Positions 24,031 through 35,045 of a DNA stretch of 64,000 bases are shown one piece after another. Every line of letters begins with the position of its first letter. The stretch's first letter is position 1. The notes below the pieces were generated by a model, which was not told the DNA's origin, made no database searches, and was given only the letters and a program-made list of their open reading frames with translations. Made by a program: the position numbers and the translations under genes. The stretch is from Toxorhynchites rutilus septentrionalis (Eukaryota; Arthropoda; Insecta; Diptera; Culicidae), in contig NC_073745.1 in assembly GCF_029784135.1 (NCBI RefSeq), positions 115,174,216 through 115,238,215 of the forward strand. Direction: 5' to 3'.

Positions 24031-26772
24031 TTATGTATGGAACTCGATTTCTTTTGCGTACTTTTGGGTACGCTTGCAGAAGTCCAAACGCTGAACCCAA
24101 ATTTCGACGGATCTCAAGCATAAATCGGCCGATACTGCTGCAATTTTACGTTCGATATTCGTACGAAGCTCATCAATCGTCGCTGGATTGTTGACATAGA
24201 CCGTAGACTTGACGTAGCCCCACAGGAAATAGTCTAACGGTGTTAAACCGCACGGCCGAGGCGGCCAATTGACTGGGCCATTTCGTGAGATAACACGCTC
24301 ACCTAACTTGGTTTTCAATAAATCGATTGTTAAATTCTCTGTGTGGCTTGTGGCGCCGTTGTCCTAGTCCATATCATCCAATTCGGGTGAAAAATATTCG
24401 GTTATCATTGAGAATGACGTGTGAGCAGCGTTGCCAATGTTCAAGTTTAAACTGGATTCTTCCAGTTTTTTTCTCCCGATCCAGTCAAACAGTCAAATCC
24501 TAAAATCTTTCAGTTTTTTCAAATATCATCCAGTTTTATCCAGTTTTTTATATGTGTGCTTCAGTTTTACCCATTTTATGTAAAATGAATTCACGATGTA
24601 TAAATAATATCCCTCAAAGAGATTCCAGGTGATTTTTTCAAATGTCTTCACATGGCACGAAAAAATGTCTTCAAATGTATTCACAATCATAACGGAGGAA
24701 ACTAAAACTCATAACTTAATTTTGGACAAAGTTTGATGGCTTATTCTGATAGGTATTGTTATATAGCGCATTTCATTAAACTTACCTTGAGTTTTTGATG
24801 TTTATTTCAATAAATGTGAACAAAGAATATATTGCGCAACTGCATACTAAATTTTATGAGTTTAGAAGTGATAATTGGCTTGACAAACCGTTGATTGATT
24901 GAATATAGCCCCAGTTTTGCCACTAAAACGGAACTGTGATAACTCAATTTGTTTATTTCAGCCTTCAAGTTTTGGTTGTGACTAAAAACATATCCATAAA
25001 ACTAATTATTGAAACGGTATGTAACCGGAAAACCGTCGATCCGAGAAGTGGTCGTTTGAAAGATCTCGGTAAATTGTATAGTTGATTGTATAGTTTAGGC
25101 CCAAAATAATAAAAATACAATGTCACAATCATCCCAATTCTCGGGCGCAAATAAGTTAATGTCTTCTAGAGATGTATTCAGACCGCTTGAAGTTCTCCAG
25201 AATTTGAAGTAAAAACCGCTTTTTTGTTGAATTCATTCTTTATGCTTGTGGATTTTCTGCTTGGAAAAATTTGAGAAAAGCAAGTGAATAACCCCGAGAA
25301 AAAAGTCTCCGTCAATTACTAGGAAGGAAAGTAAACAAGTGACACTGATAAAAAGGTGAGCGGATGACACTGTGATAAAAGTCTTTTGACTATATTTTCG
25401 GCCAAAAGTTAGAATTTCATGGAAATAACATCTTTCAAACCACGCACGCTATCATACTGAAGTGTTTTCACATATTTGATAATGTCTTCAAAATGTATTC
25501 ACAAGATGGAATGTCTTCACAGTAAGTCAAATGTCTTCAAAATGAATCTCATCTCTGATCCCTCACTCACCCTTCCTATCTCTTGATCAATTTAATTTTT
25601 TGAAATTTATCGTTCGCTCGATCCAATGTATATTTACATTGGATCTATCATTCGTTTCTTACACACTCAACTTAGTGTTTTTCTCTTGTTTACGCTTCCG
25701 GATTCAGTGCGTGCTACTCTGTCTTTGAATTTATCTAAATATCATATATTCTGCGTCCCACAAAACATTTTGAAGATCAGACCAATTGAACTACCATTTC
25801 AACCACAACTGGCAATGTACATAGCAAGAAATCTTACCCATAAAGGTTTGAAGAGCCCGTGTGCTATGCTGGCGTTGAGTTTATATAATCATTAAATGTT
25901 ATAGATCCTCCAAATAATTCTAAAGTTCAGATGATCATAGAGTCAATATAGTCGGTGTTAAGTCAGAGGAGACCAAGTCGCAAAATTGAAAATATCGAGT
26001 TATTGATTGCATTAGGTTAAGTATTTCGTAAGCTACATTCCACATTTATCAAATTTGTAAATCACTCGTACAGCAGGAAATCTCATTTAGATCTTGATAA
26101 AATACCAAAGAATAATACCAAAATTGGAAAGAAATAGCTTTTGCATACCAGTATTTCATAATTTCAATACCAAAGTTAAACTTTATCAGTGTTGCTTTGG
26201 TATTGGAAGTGCTCTTTTTAGTATTGGAATAATATTGTAGGACCTGATAAAAAATTATTCCTGCATTTCAATATATAGATCTGCTCGAATGATATGATTA
26301 ATTAATTGTTTTTGCCATTTTATGAACTACATATAAATACTACACGAAGCTTCGAAGGAAATCCGATTGCTCAATCATTAGAATAAATAAAAAAAAAATC
26401 ATTTTAGAGCCGATATTTTTTTTTTAATAAAACGGTTTTACAGGATCCAGTTTTTTTAAGAGCAATCTTCCAGTTTTTTGAAAAATACTATTGGCAACCC
26501 TGCGTGTGAAGGACTGATTTGGGTCTTCCTCAATTGATGCGCTAGCGGCAGCAATATTCTCGACACTACGGGCACTTCTTTGTCTCACTGGCACGGGAAT
26601 ATTTGCCTGTGGATTCAATTTTTTTCACTAGATGCTCAATTGTTGATCTGGCAGGACGATTATGACGACCATAAATTGGACGTAGCGCTCTTAAAGTTGA
26701 GGTCACTGACTCCGAATTTCGGTAGTAAAATTTAATAATCTCGACTCGTTGTTGGATAGGATATCTTTCCAT
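24031..26772 (-). pseudogene. mariner-like transposase, split by a hAT-type element
   Basis: The N-terminal part starts at 26772 (MERYPIQQRVEIIKFYY), with ALRPIYGRHNRPARSTIEHL and VPVRQRSARSVENIAAA, to about 26511. After the 2.1-kb element at 24426-26502 it resumes around GATSHT and continues VISRNGPVNWPPRPCGLTPLDYFLWGYV to HT near 24031. The central third with the first catalytic Asp is deleted. LTPLDY keeps the third Asp. The second is lost by a stop next to it. Related to the long mariner-like group common in insects. Confidence 0.8.
24426..26502. mobile_element. hAT-type element without transposase
   Basis: Ends CAGCGTTGCCAATG (24426) and the complement of CAGGGTTGCCAATA (26502). Flanked by CGTGTGAG (24418-24425) and CGTGTGAA (26503-26510), an 8-bp duplication with one mismatch as expected for hAT. 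The mariner-like ORF is continuous across the junction once this is removed. Length 2,077 bp. The interior has no dimerisation (hATC) motif or other recognisable protein. CCAGTTTTTT strings recur near both ends. Confidence 0.7.
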
Positions 26773-26992
26773 TATGAAATGGCAAACCTTACTGAAGAGA
26801 AATGCCAAGAGAGCGGGAAAAAATATGGCGTCGTTTGCTGTCCCTATCGGTCTACTTTTGTAGCGTTCCTATTGAAATACCCGTTAGAAATTGGACAGAG
26901 TATACCGTTTCCAATCATATTTCGGACAGCTTCATATTTCGGACACTCTTTATAAATAATTTGACATGCTCAATGTCATGATGATATAACTA

Positions 26993-28292
26993 ACGGGTGT
27001 TAAATAAAAAATGAGAATTTATTCAATCACATATAAAAAAATAATTTTTTTTTTCATCGATTTCAGTATTTTTTATTAATAACAATGTATTTTCTTCAAA
27101 AAAATGTCAGTGAATGTTTGAGTAAGGACCGTGGTCTGCTGTTCGACGCAACTTTGTCGCGATTCTCTCACAAGAACGTTGTACGGCACTTACGTTCATT
27201 TTCCGGATACAATTCCGGATTCTTGTAGTCAGTTGCTTCGTGTCCTTGGCCTCCAATTGTTTTTATACACTAGGGCACTGAGTGAGCCAAAGAAATCCTC
27301 TATTGGGCGGCACTGGGGCAAGTTTGTTGTGTTACGATCTTTCGGCACGAACGGTATCTTTTTCTCCTCAAGATACGCCAGCGTCTTCTTGACGTAATGG
27401 GAAGACGCCTTGTCCGGCCAGCAGACGTACTTCCCATCCGCGTGATGCTCGTTCAGGAACGGCAGGAACGGATTTTACCGAGGCACTCTTCTCGATAGAT
27501 TTGTTGGTTCATTGCCAGACCGCTCGGCTTAAACCAAGGCTTTGAAATGCCCCGGTCGGAAATGGCGATGTACAACATAACCTTTTTTTCAAACTCGTGC
27601 TTGAACTTGTATTTCACTTCAGGCGGTGTGGATGACTTGTTGCTGGAGTAGTAATTATCATTTCCTGGAATATGCGTTTTGGACAGCGGAAAATAGCTTT
27701 CGTCGTCCAGAACGAAAGACGTCCCGCGGTATTTTTTGGTCATCCACCGACACTGTGATTTAACCGTCTCAATCTGCTCCTCCGTGTACTCCGGCGACCT
27801 CGTCTTCTTCCTGCAAACGATTCCTTCCATCTTGAGGGTCCGATGGATCAATACGTGGGAGCAGCCATATTTCCGACCGGCGTCACGCAGGCTGGTTGCG
27901 TCCTTGTTGTCAAACAGCTTCTTTAACGATGTCTTCCTCTGCTTCGTCATTATCGTCACCGGACGACCACTTCCGACCTTCCGCTCTACGTTCAGGGAAC
28001 CCAGGATACGATATACCGTACTGACAGGTACATTTTCTTCCTTAAAATGTGCCACCGTGAACTTTTTCCCTTGCTGGTAATGCGTTTCGTAGAACCGTAC
28101 AATGCGTTCGCGGAGCACGTGCTGTTTCGACGCCATCTTTGCTTTGACTAAATTCAAACTAGCAAAACCAAACTCGCCTACTGTTTCTAGGGAGCCCAAA
28201 GAGCAATTTTCTTGGAGAAAGAAAATTTTACGCTCTTTATTTGAGTTACTGAAAGGTATTGAAAAAAATCTCATTTTTTATTTAACACCCGT
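26993..28292. mobile_element. second ITmD37E-type element
   Basis: TIR ACGGGTGTTAAATAAAAAAT at 26993 and its complement ending at 28292. Left flank TA, right flank CA (one-base decay of the TA duplication). 1,300 bp. A different family from the copy at 6944. Confidence 0.85.
27107..28136 (-). pseudogene. DD37E transposase, two frameshifts
   Basis: Start at 28136 (MASKQHVLRERIVRFYE). Helix-turn-helix regions follow (ENVPVSTVYRILG; SLRDAGRKYGCSHVLIHRTL). The first Asp is in FVLDDESYFPLS. After a frameshift near 27465 comes CWPDKASSHY (second Asp), then CRPIEDFF (Glu), again with 37 residues between them. A further shift lies near 27262, and the C-terminus ends at the TGA at 27107. Catalytic residues are all present but the frame is broken. 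Confidence 0.85.
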
Positions 28293-28327
28293 CATAAAAT
28301 GATTATCACGATTGATTCTTTAGAGTA

Positions 28328-29402
28328 AAGCGGTCCATACATCTACAATATTATTGCACAACATAGGTGATTGTGAAATAATATTGAGGGTGTGTTTCAG
28401 ATATTGAAATGTTGTAGAATATATTGTAAGATATCATAAATTTTAGATATTTATTGTGCAACGCTTACAATATTGCATGATCTATGTGTGACGTTGTGCA
28501 ATATGGTGTCAGTTATTGTCAAAGCTCATGTTCACATTTACATCGCCTCGGTTGTAAAGTGAGTGTTATCCTTAAAAAATTTCACAGACTGTTTTTTGAG
28601 GACGCGTGTGTCGCGATGGCCATCAAAAACGCCGACGGGATTTTATTATCGAGTTTATTAAGACTAATCGTTCACTTCCGGCATTGTGAGATATCATGTG
28701 TCAGGTTCCAACGAGTACTTGCGATGAAATATTGAACGTCAGTAGCCAGCTTTGCACAATATTCAGGACCGACTAGTGATCCCCGATAATCGTTCGATTA
28801 ATCGATTAATCGAATACTTCCTACAGAAATCGATTATTAATCGAACGAATACTGCGCAATCAATAATCGAAGCGAACGAATAATTTACGTCGATTAATCG
28901 ATCCAAACTCAGAGAGAAAAAAAACGTACGGCCACTGCAGTTTTATCCTGAAAAAAAATCATTATCTTTAACGCTCCCCTAAGTTCGTAAACGAAGCTCA
29001 ATGCCGTCAACGTGAATTGAGCTTCGTTTACGACTTTAGGGGTGAGTAAAAGATAATAATTGATTTTCAGGCGGAATGAACACTTTTTTGATTCCATATG
29101 GCTTTCTAGCAAATGAGAAATATTAATCTAACTAATTATTTCTCTCAGTGTGACGATCAATCGATTATTTGGGCCGATTAATCGTATCGAATAACAAACT
29201 GCTGAAAACTATCCGATTAGCTGATGAACGATTAATTTCAAAAATCGGGGATCACTAGGACCGACTTCAATATCATCCCCAAATGATTCAATCTTATTGC
29301 ACAAATATGACTGTGACGCCATAATATTGTACGTCGGTGGACAACCTTCAATAATAATGCCAATAAATTCGTACAATAGTATTGTGCGTGTATGGAGCGC
29401 TT
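28328..29402. mobile_element. MITE-like element (AAGCGSTCCATACA ends)
   Basis: AAGCGGTCCATACA at 28328 and the complement of AAGCGCTCCATACA ending at 29402, each followed by ACAATA...ATTG. Interior non-coding and rich in ATTGCACAAT strings. A second MITE is nested at 28774-29257. TSD unclear. Confidence 0.6.
28774..29257. mobile_element. hAT-type MITE, 484 bp
   Basis: TIR TAGTGATCCCCGATAATCG at 28774 and its complement ending CGGGGATCACTA at 29257. 8-bp TSD GGACCGAC at 28766-28773 and 29258-29265. TIR start and TSD length fit the hAT superfamily. The interior has a roughly 20-bp inverted repeat around GTAAACGAAGCTCAA. A truncated sister is at 4800. Confidence 0.9.
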
Positions 29403-30068
29403 AACCCTTTGGTTATATATATCATCAAGAAATAAAGCATTTCAAATTATTTATATATTTGTCCGAAATATGAAGCTGTCCGAAATATGATTCAGAACGG
29501 TATGTCAAAACATGATTTGAGCTAATGATTATTTAATTTCTTTGAAGTGATTTCCAAAAATACCTCACGTTTTTATAACTTTTAAATACTTCAATAGCAT
29601 TATTTGAGCAGCATATTTTGATTGAATCCAATTTCATTAACCACTCAGACAGTGACCAGTCTTTGCAGAAGAGCCCGATCATCAGTGATTCGGGGCTCTA
29701 CCGGAGACCGATAAAGCATCCCCGAATCGAGTTTCACGCTCCAGACTGATCACTATGTCTCATCATCGTGGGTGAGAAATCTTTTCCATTCGGAAAAAAA
29801 AACTTGTGGTGAAAACTTGCCTACAGAAATGACCCTGTGAAGCACAGTCTTAACGGAAAATATTTTTCCTCGACACCGTGTTCATTCTGTGTTATGCTAC
29901 TCTAGCGATGGCGTAGGTAATGAAACGAGATGAAGGAGATATAGAGAGATGGAGCGAAATTAAGTTGCATCGATTTTCATTTTTTTATGTTGTTGACAGT
30001 TGTCAAAATTCGATTCGTACAGAATAAATTTTAGATTAAGCATACGGCAAATCGCAAATAGTTCAAAA

Positions 30069-30396
30069 ATGTTTAAACGTGATAATTTTGCTGTAAGAAA
30101 CAAGGAATGCGGAAAACCATCGAAAGTGTTTGAAGATGCCGATTTGCAAACTCTATTGGAAGAATCTCAACAACAACTCGCAGAGCAATTAAGTGTAGAC
30201 CAATCAATCGTTTTCTGCTCCAAAAATTATCGGAATGTAATGAAGGCAATACAAAATGATTTTGCTTGATGACAATGCCCTGTAACACCGAGAAAGATTT
30301 GTCAGGGAAATGGTTACTGAATTGGGATCTTCCACCGCATGCGACTTATTCGACAGACTTGGCTCCTTCCGATTATCCTTTGTTTCTATCCATGTG
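30069..30396 (+). pseudogene. mariner transposase remnant
   Basis: MFKRDNFAVRNKECGKPSK, then FEDADLQTLLEESQQQLAEQL: the second part of the mariner DNA-binding region. It jumps by deletion to a frame around ILLDDNA (second Asp), then PHATYSTDLAPSDYPLFLSM with the third Asp. First Asp deleted, frames broken. Confidence 0.75.
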
Positions 30397-30509
30397 ATAC
30401 GCATTTATTGAGCAGCACTCCAATTCTTACAAAAATATGCAGGGATGGCTTGTTGACTAGTTTGGCTCAAAAACCAAAATAGTTTTTACGAGGAATTCTT
30501 AATTCGTTG

Positions 30510-30880
30510 CTATACAAAGGAATACATTTTTTCAATTCGATGCCCAGGGAAATACTCGTTTACCTTGAGTTGGGGCCGCGTGTTCAGTACTACACACGGG
30601 TAGTTTTTACCCTTATATGGCAGATGGGGATGAAATTTTATGCTAGATGGGTTCCTGGCACCATCTAGTATTAGAATCAACCATTGAACCCTCCAGGTTT
30701 TTACGAACTTTTTGACCAAAACACCATGGCCGTCAAAGTGTTAAATTGCTTGAGAGATGGAAAAAATGTGTGGGTTCCAATGCACAATGATCCACAAGGT
30801 GCATTTGAATGGAAATTAGCATTTAGAGCTCGACAGTTATTTTCTAGATAAAAACTGTCTTCGACAAAGTTGTTACATAT
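30510..30880. other. no gene recognised
   Basis: A 69-codon frame on the - strand is not similar to anything I know. The sequence lies between the mariner remnant and the inner arm of the composite repeat. Confidence 0.3.
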
Positions 30881-30915
30881 GATAGAGCGCTCATTTTTAT
30901 GTTATCAAAATAGAG

Positions 30916-30972
30916 TTAGAGGCGAATGAACTGAAAAGTTTAAACTCTCTTAAAGCCAAAAAGAAGAAGAAG
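30916..30972 (+). mobile_element. 57-bp LINE 3' tail insertion
   Basis: TTAGAGGCGAATGAACTGAA to a (GAA)n tail, matching the last bases of the LINE at 35231-41626. Flanked by AAAATAGAG on both sides (30907-30915 and 30973-30981). Confidence 0.85.
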
Positions 30973-30990
30973 AAAATAGAGTGACCAAAT

Positions 30991-31005
30991 TTTCTTCTTC
31001 TTCTT
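30991..31005 (-). mobile_element. tail-only LINE insertion (15 bp)
   Basis: A (TTC)n stretch between two copies of TGACCAAAT (30982-30990 and 31006-31014). Related copies near 31795 and 33830 lack it. It is the reverse complement of the (GAA)n LINE tail. Confidence 0.6.
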
Positions 31006-32105
31006 TGACCAAATTGTCGATGAAATAAAAAATATAACTTTCTTATCTTTATAGATAGAAGTAAACATAGTTCAACATTGTTGTAGCCTCAGTTATTTGA
31101 GACATCTTTGTAGAACTTTTTTTTTCTATCTCCTAAAATAACCGATATAGCGCTTTTTTCTAGGTTGCGTTAGAGTCACCATGAAACCATGTTTTTTGCT
31201 CTAACTTTTATATTTCATATTTTACATGCAAACTCTTTTCGAAAGACTTTTAGAGCTTACTAAAACAAACATTTTGTGATGCAGAACCTGTCAGCATCTC
31301 AACTCAACTCAAAGTCGTTGATATTTCTTCCCGAAAATATCTGTTTGTCATTATTTCTGGGGCAAGCAAGCATAAAAAATGTTTGTTGACGGAATTTGAA
31401 AGAATAAAGTTCACTCTATATAATATGTGATTTTCAAAACTATGTTATTTTTTGTGTTTGAGTAAATTTTGGGTGAAAACCCATCAATAACTTTGAACAC
31501 GATTAGGATATTGACGAGATCCTCATCGCAAAATATTGGTCTTGATAGGCTTTAAAAATCGTACGAAGACAATTTTGATGTAGGATTTTATAGATAAAAA
31601 TAAAAAAAAGTAAGCAAAAACCCGTTTTTTAATGGTTACCCTAGTGCAACTTAGATAGAAAGCGCTGAAAACAATTTTTTGGAAGATATTCATTCTCTAG
31701 ACAAAGTTGTTACATTGAGCAGCTTTGATAAAGTTGTTACATATGATATAATGCTCATCCAAAAATATAGAACGCATGTTATCGAAAATAGGATGACCAA
31801 AATTGTCGGTGAAATAAAAAATATAATTTTTTTATCTTTATAGATAGAGGTAAACATAGTTCGACAATGTTGTAGTCCCAGATATTTTAATGAACTTTGT
31901 AGAACAAAGCGCTATTTTTGTAAGTTGCTTTAGGGTGACCATGGAAAAACGGATTTTTTGCTTTTTTTATTTCAAATTCTACATCAAAGCTGTCTTCGTA
32001 CGACTTCTAGAGCTTATCAAGACCAACATTTTACGATGTAGAACTTATCAATATCTTCATCCTACTCAAAGATATTGATTGTTTTTCATCCAAAAACTCA
32101 TGATA

Positions 32106-33334
32106 TTAGGCTGTTATAAAAGTCCTGCGGTATTTCCGCGAGGTGTCGTTGTAAGCGCGTAGCGCGCTATAATATAGTCCTTGACAGTGTTTTGTTTGCT
32201 TAAGTCGTTCGTGAGTTATAGTGTCGCAAATATGGAGCAAAATAAAGAGAAAATCCGACATATTTTACAGTACTACTATGACAAAGGCAAAAATGCATCT
32301 CAAGCTGCCAATAAAATTTGTGCAGTTTATGGACCCGATACAGTTTCCATTTCCACCGCACAACGATGGTTTCAACGTTTTCGTTCTGGTGTAGAGGTCG
32401 TCGAAGATGCGCCACGCTCCGGAAGGCCTGTCGTCGAAAATTGCGACAAAATCGCTGAATTAGCCGAGAAAGACCGGCATAGTAGCAGCCGTAGCATCGG
32501 CCAAGAGCTGGGGATAAGTCATCAAACCGTTATTAACCATTTGAAGAAGATTGGATTCACAAAGAAGCTCGATGTATGGGTGCCACACACGTTGACACAA
32601 AAAAACATCTTTGACCGTATCGACGCATGTGAATCGCTGCTGAATCGCAACAAAATCGACCCGTTTCTGAAGCGGATGGTGACTGGCGATGAAAAGTGGG
32701 TCACTTACGACAACGTGAAGCGCAAACGGTCGTGGTCGAAGCCCGCTGAAGCGGCTCAGACGGTGGCCAAGCCCTCATTAACGGCCAGGAAGGTTCTGCT
32801 GTGTGTTTGGTGGGATTGTCAAGGAATAATCTATTATGAGCTGCTTCCCTATGGCCAAACGCTCAATTCGGACCTGTACTGCCAACAACTGGACCGCTTG
32901 AAGATAGCACTCATGAAGAAGAGGCCATCTTTGATAAACAGAGGCCGCATTGTCTTCCATCAGGACAACGCCAGGCCACACACTTCTTTGGTGACGCGCC
33001 AGAAGCTCCGGGAGCTCGGATGGGAGGTTCTTTTGCATCCGCCGTATAGTCCGGACCTTGCACCAAGTGACTACCACCTGTTTTTGTCCATGGCGAACGA
33101 GCTAGGTAGTCAGAAGTTAGCCACAAAAGAGGCCTGTGAAAATTGGCTATCCGAGTTTTTTGCCAATAAGGAAGCGAGCATCTATAACAGGGGTATTATG
33201 AAGTTGGCATCTCGTTGGGAACAAGTCATCGAACAAAACGGCGCATATTTGACTTAAAACAGATGATTGTAACTAATTTTATGAACAAATGAAAATTCAA
33301 AAAAAAATACCGCAGGACTTTTTTGACAGCCTAA
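32106..33334. mobile_element. mariner element, structurally intact
   Basis: TIR TTAGGCTGTTATAAAAGTCC at 32106 and complement (with GACAGCCTAA) at 33334. TA duplication at 32104-32105 and 33335-33336. 1,229 bp with one complete ORF. Confidence 0.93.
32232..33257 (+). CDS. mariner transposase (DD34D), full length
   Basis: Cut-and-paste transposase acting on TA sites, 341 residues, the usual mariner length (about 345). Start at 32232 (MEQNKEKIRHILQYYY). The frame is open upstream for 17 more codons, but this ATG fits the family. N-terminal HTH_48 region (NASQAANKICAVYG, STAQRWFQRFRSG), then APRSGRPVVE, the second helix-turn-helix (SIGQELGISHQTVINHLKKI) and VWVPHTL linker. Catalytic triad: VTGDEKW (Asp), FHQDNARPH (Asp), SPDLAPSDYHLF (Asp), with 34 residues between the last two. 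The PPYSPDLAPSD block is intact. No stops or frameshifts, so the copy may be active or very young. The dead sister at 12454 differs at few positions. Confidence 0.95.
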   Translation: MEQNKEKIRHILQYYYDKGKNASQAANKICAVYGPDTVSISTAQRWFQRFRSGVEVVEDAPRSGRPVVENCDKIAELAEKDRHSSSRSIGQELGISHQTVINHLKKIGFTKKLDVWVPHTLTQKNIFDRIDACESLLNRNKIDPFLKRMVTGDEKWVTYDNVKRKRSWSKPAEAAQTVAKPSLTARKVLLCVWWDCQGIIYYELLPYGQTLNSDLYCQQLDRLKIALMKKRPSLINRGRIVFHQDNARPHTSLVTRQKLRELGWEVLLHPPYSPDLAPSDYHLFLSMANELGSQKLATKEACENWLSEFFANKEASIYNRGIMKLASRWEQVIEQNGAYLT

Positions 33335-34330
33335 TATTAATTTCAATTTACTCAAACACAAAAAAAAACAAAATCAAAAATAAAATTGAAAATTACACAT
33401 TATGTAGAGTGAAATAATATAAAACATTGTTTATGTTTGCCCCAGAAAGAATGACAAACAAATGAAGAGAGCGTATTTTTTGGGAAAAAATATTAATAAT
33501 TTTGAGTGGAGTTGAGATATTGACAAGTTCTGCATCACAAAATGTTTGTATTAGTAAGCTCTAAAAGTCTTTTGAAGACAGTTTGCATGTAGAATTTGAA
33601 ATATAAAAGTTAGAACAAAAACAATTTTTTTTCATGGTGACCCTAACGCAACTTAGAAAAAAGATGCTATATCGGTTATTTCACGAGATAGAAAAAAACT
33701 TTGCTCTGTAAAGTTGATTAAAATAACTGGGGCTACAACAATGTTGAAATATGAAATATGTTTGATTCTATCTATAAAGAAAAGAAAATTAAATTTTTTT
33801 ATTTTATCGAAAATTTTGGTCATTTTTGGTAACATAAAAATGACTTTGAATAAAATATTTTAAACTATTTAAGAATAATAAATTCGTACACCTGGTAGAA
33901 CGCCCTGTACAAGAACACAGAATTCATTATGACAACCTTGGTCAGAATGTTTCCAGTAAGGTGAGCGCTAATGAATCTTATAAGATTGAGGTATATAATG
34001 ATTTCACTACATCTCTCTATAGCTCATTCATCCCGTTTCATTACCTACGCCATCGCTAGAGTGACATAACACAGAATGAACACGGTGTCGAAGAAAACTA
34101 TTTTCTGTTAAGACTGTGCTTCAGAGGATCATTTCTGTAGGCAAGTTTTCACCACAAGTTTTTTCCGAATGGAAAAGATTTCCCTCCCACGATGATGAGA
34201 CATTGTGACTAGTCTGGAGCGTGAAATTTGATTCAGAGTTGCTTTATCGGCTTTCGGTGGAGCCACGAATCGCTGATGATCGGGCTCGTTTGCATAGACT
34301 AGTCGCTGTCTGAGTGGTTATTTTAATTCA

Positions 34331-34550
34331 TTCCAATTTGTGTCGTTTTACTGGAAAATAATCACATTGAAAAAGATGGGTGGGTAATGTCGGGGACATT
34401 ACCGGAGTGACGTAGGACTATACAAAGGGGACAGCTCTTGTTAAATATATATTTTAAATATATTGTTTTATTTTCTTCTCCTACGTGAATACCTACCTAT
34501 CTACCTGAAAAATGGATTAGTTTACTGTTTACTCTTTATGAATATGTTGA
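34331..34550. other. start of decayed histone unit; 9-bp hairpin
   Basis: Non-coding. GGTAATGTCGGGGACATTACC (about 34385) is a perfect hairpin followed by GGAGTGACGTAGGACTATAC. The same pair of motifs recurs at about 43472, at the start of another histone-derived unit. Confidence 0.5.
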
Positions 34551-34551
34551 T

Positions 34552-34567
34552 GGTTCTGAAAAGAACC
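34552..34567 (-). other. histone mRNA 3' stem-loop, perfect
   Basis: On the - strand GGTTCTTTTCAGAACC: 6-bp stem, TTTC loop, the canonical metazoan replication-dependent histone 3' processing signal. It lies about 480 bp downstream of the H2A-like start at about 35040. Confidence 0.85.
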
Positions 34568-34769
34568 TTTGGTGTTGTGTTTTTGTTATCACTCGATATT
34601 TCCATATTGTTCGGTTAAACCTTTCTGTTTAGCTATTGCGTTTGCCACTCGCCACAGCTTTCACAGTTGGAAAATTTCTTCCCATCCAGCTTGTGACATG
34701 TTGTTCAGTAAATTACATTTAATGCGACGTGCCGGAGAAACACTTTGCCACTAACTGAAACTAATTGTT

Positions 34770-35045
34770 GCCTTGATGAGCGCCGAACCGAAGCTGCTCT
34801 GTTCTTGATGCGGGTTTTCTGATTGTCGTGAGCAGCTTTGCAAGCTAACTCGAGCACTCCGACAGCCGAAACTCTATAATCGCTGTTAGGTATACTGGTG
34901 CTCCGGCACCAATCCGTTCGGCCTAGTTACCCTTGCGGAGCAATCAGTGAATGCGACCAACAGGGAACTGGAGACCTGCACGGTTCGAATGAGACTTTGC
35001 CTTTCCCTTAACTTGTCCTCCTTGGTTACATCCACGATGCCGATG
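34770..35045 (-). pseudogene. histone H2A pseudogene, copy 0
   Basis: Nucleosome core histone, here broken. It reads [20 protein letters not shown] then VGRIH-stop-LLRKGN-stop, AERIGAGAPVYL, a frameshift, LACKAAHDNQKTRI. Two stops, a frameshift and a replaced C-terminus rule out function. The region right of it (35060-35230) resembles a divergent histone intergenic promoter, and a 6.4-kb LINE begins at 35231. Confidence 0.85.

Larger units (their letters stand above)
26905..29510. repeat. element with roughly 60-100-bp inverted ends
   Basis: CATATTTCGGACAGCTTCAT around 26920 and its inverted copy around 29465 lie within matching end regions. Nested between them are an ITmD37E copy (26993-28292) and two MITEs (28328-29402, 28774-29257). 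Its own coding sequence was not found. Confidence 0.55.
29640..34330. repeat. inverted-repeat composite with mariner inside
   Basis: Outer arms: 29640-29960 matches 34005-34330 in inverse (TTTCATTACCTACGCCATCG, GTTTTCACCACAAGTTTTTT). Inner arms: 30880-31470 matches 33345-33860 in inverse, and 31640-32100 is a further direct copy (TTTATAGATAGA.GTAAACATAGTTC). This is the same arm / direct copy / inverted arm plan as at 9768-11866, with unrelated sequence. Inserted in it are the mariner at 32106-33334 and two LINE tails at 30916 and 30991. Confidence 0.65.
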
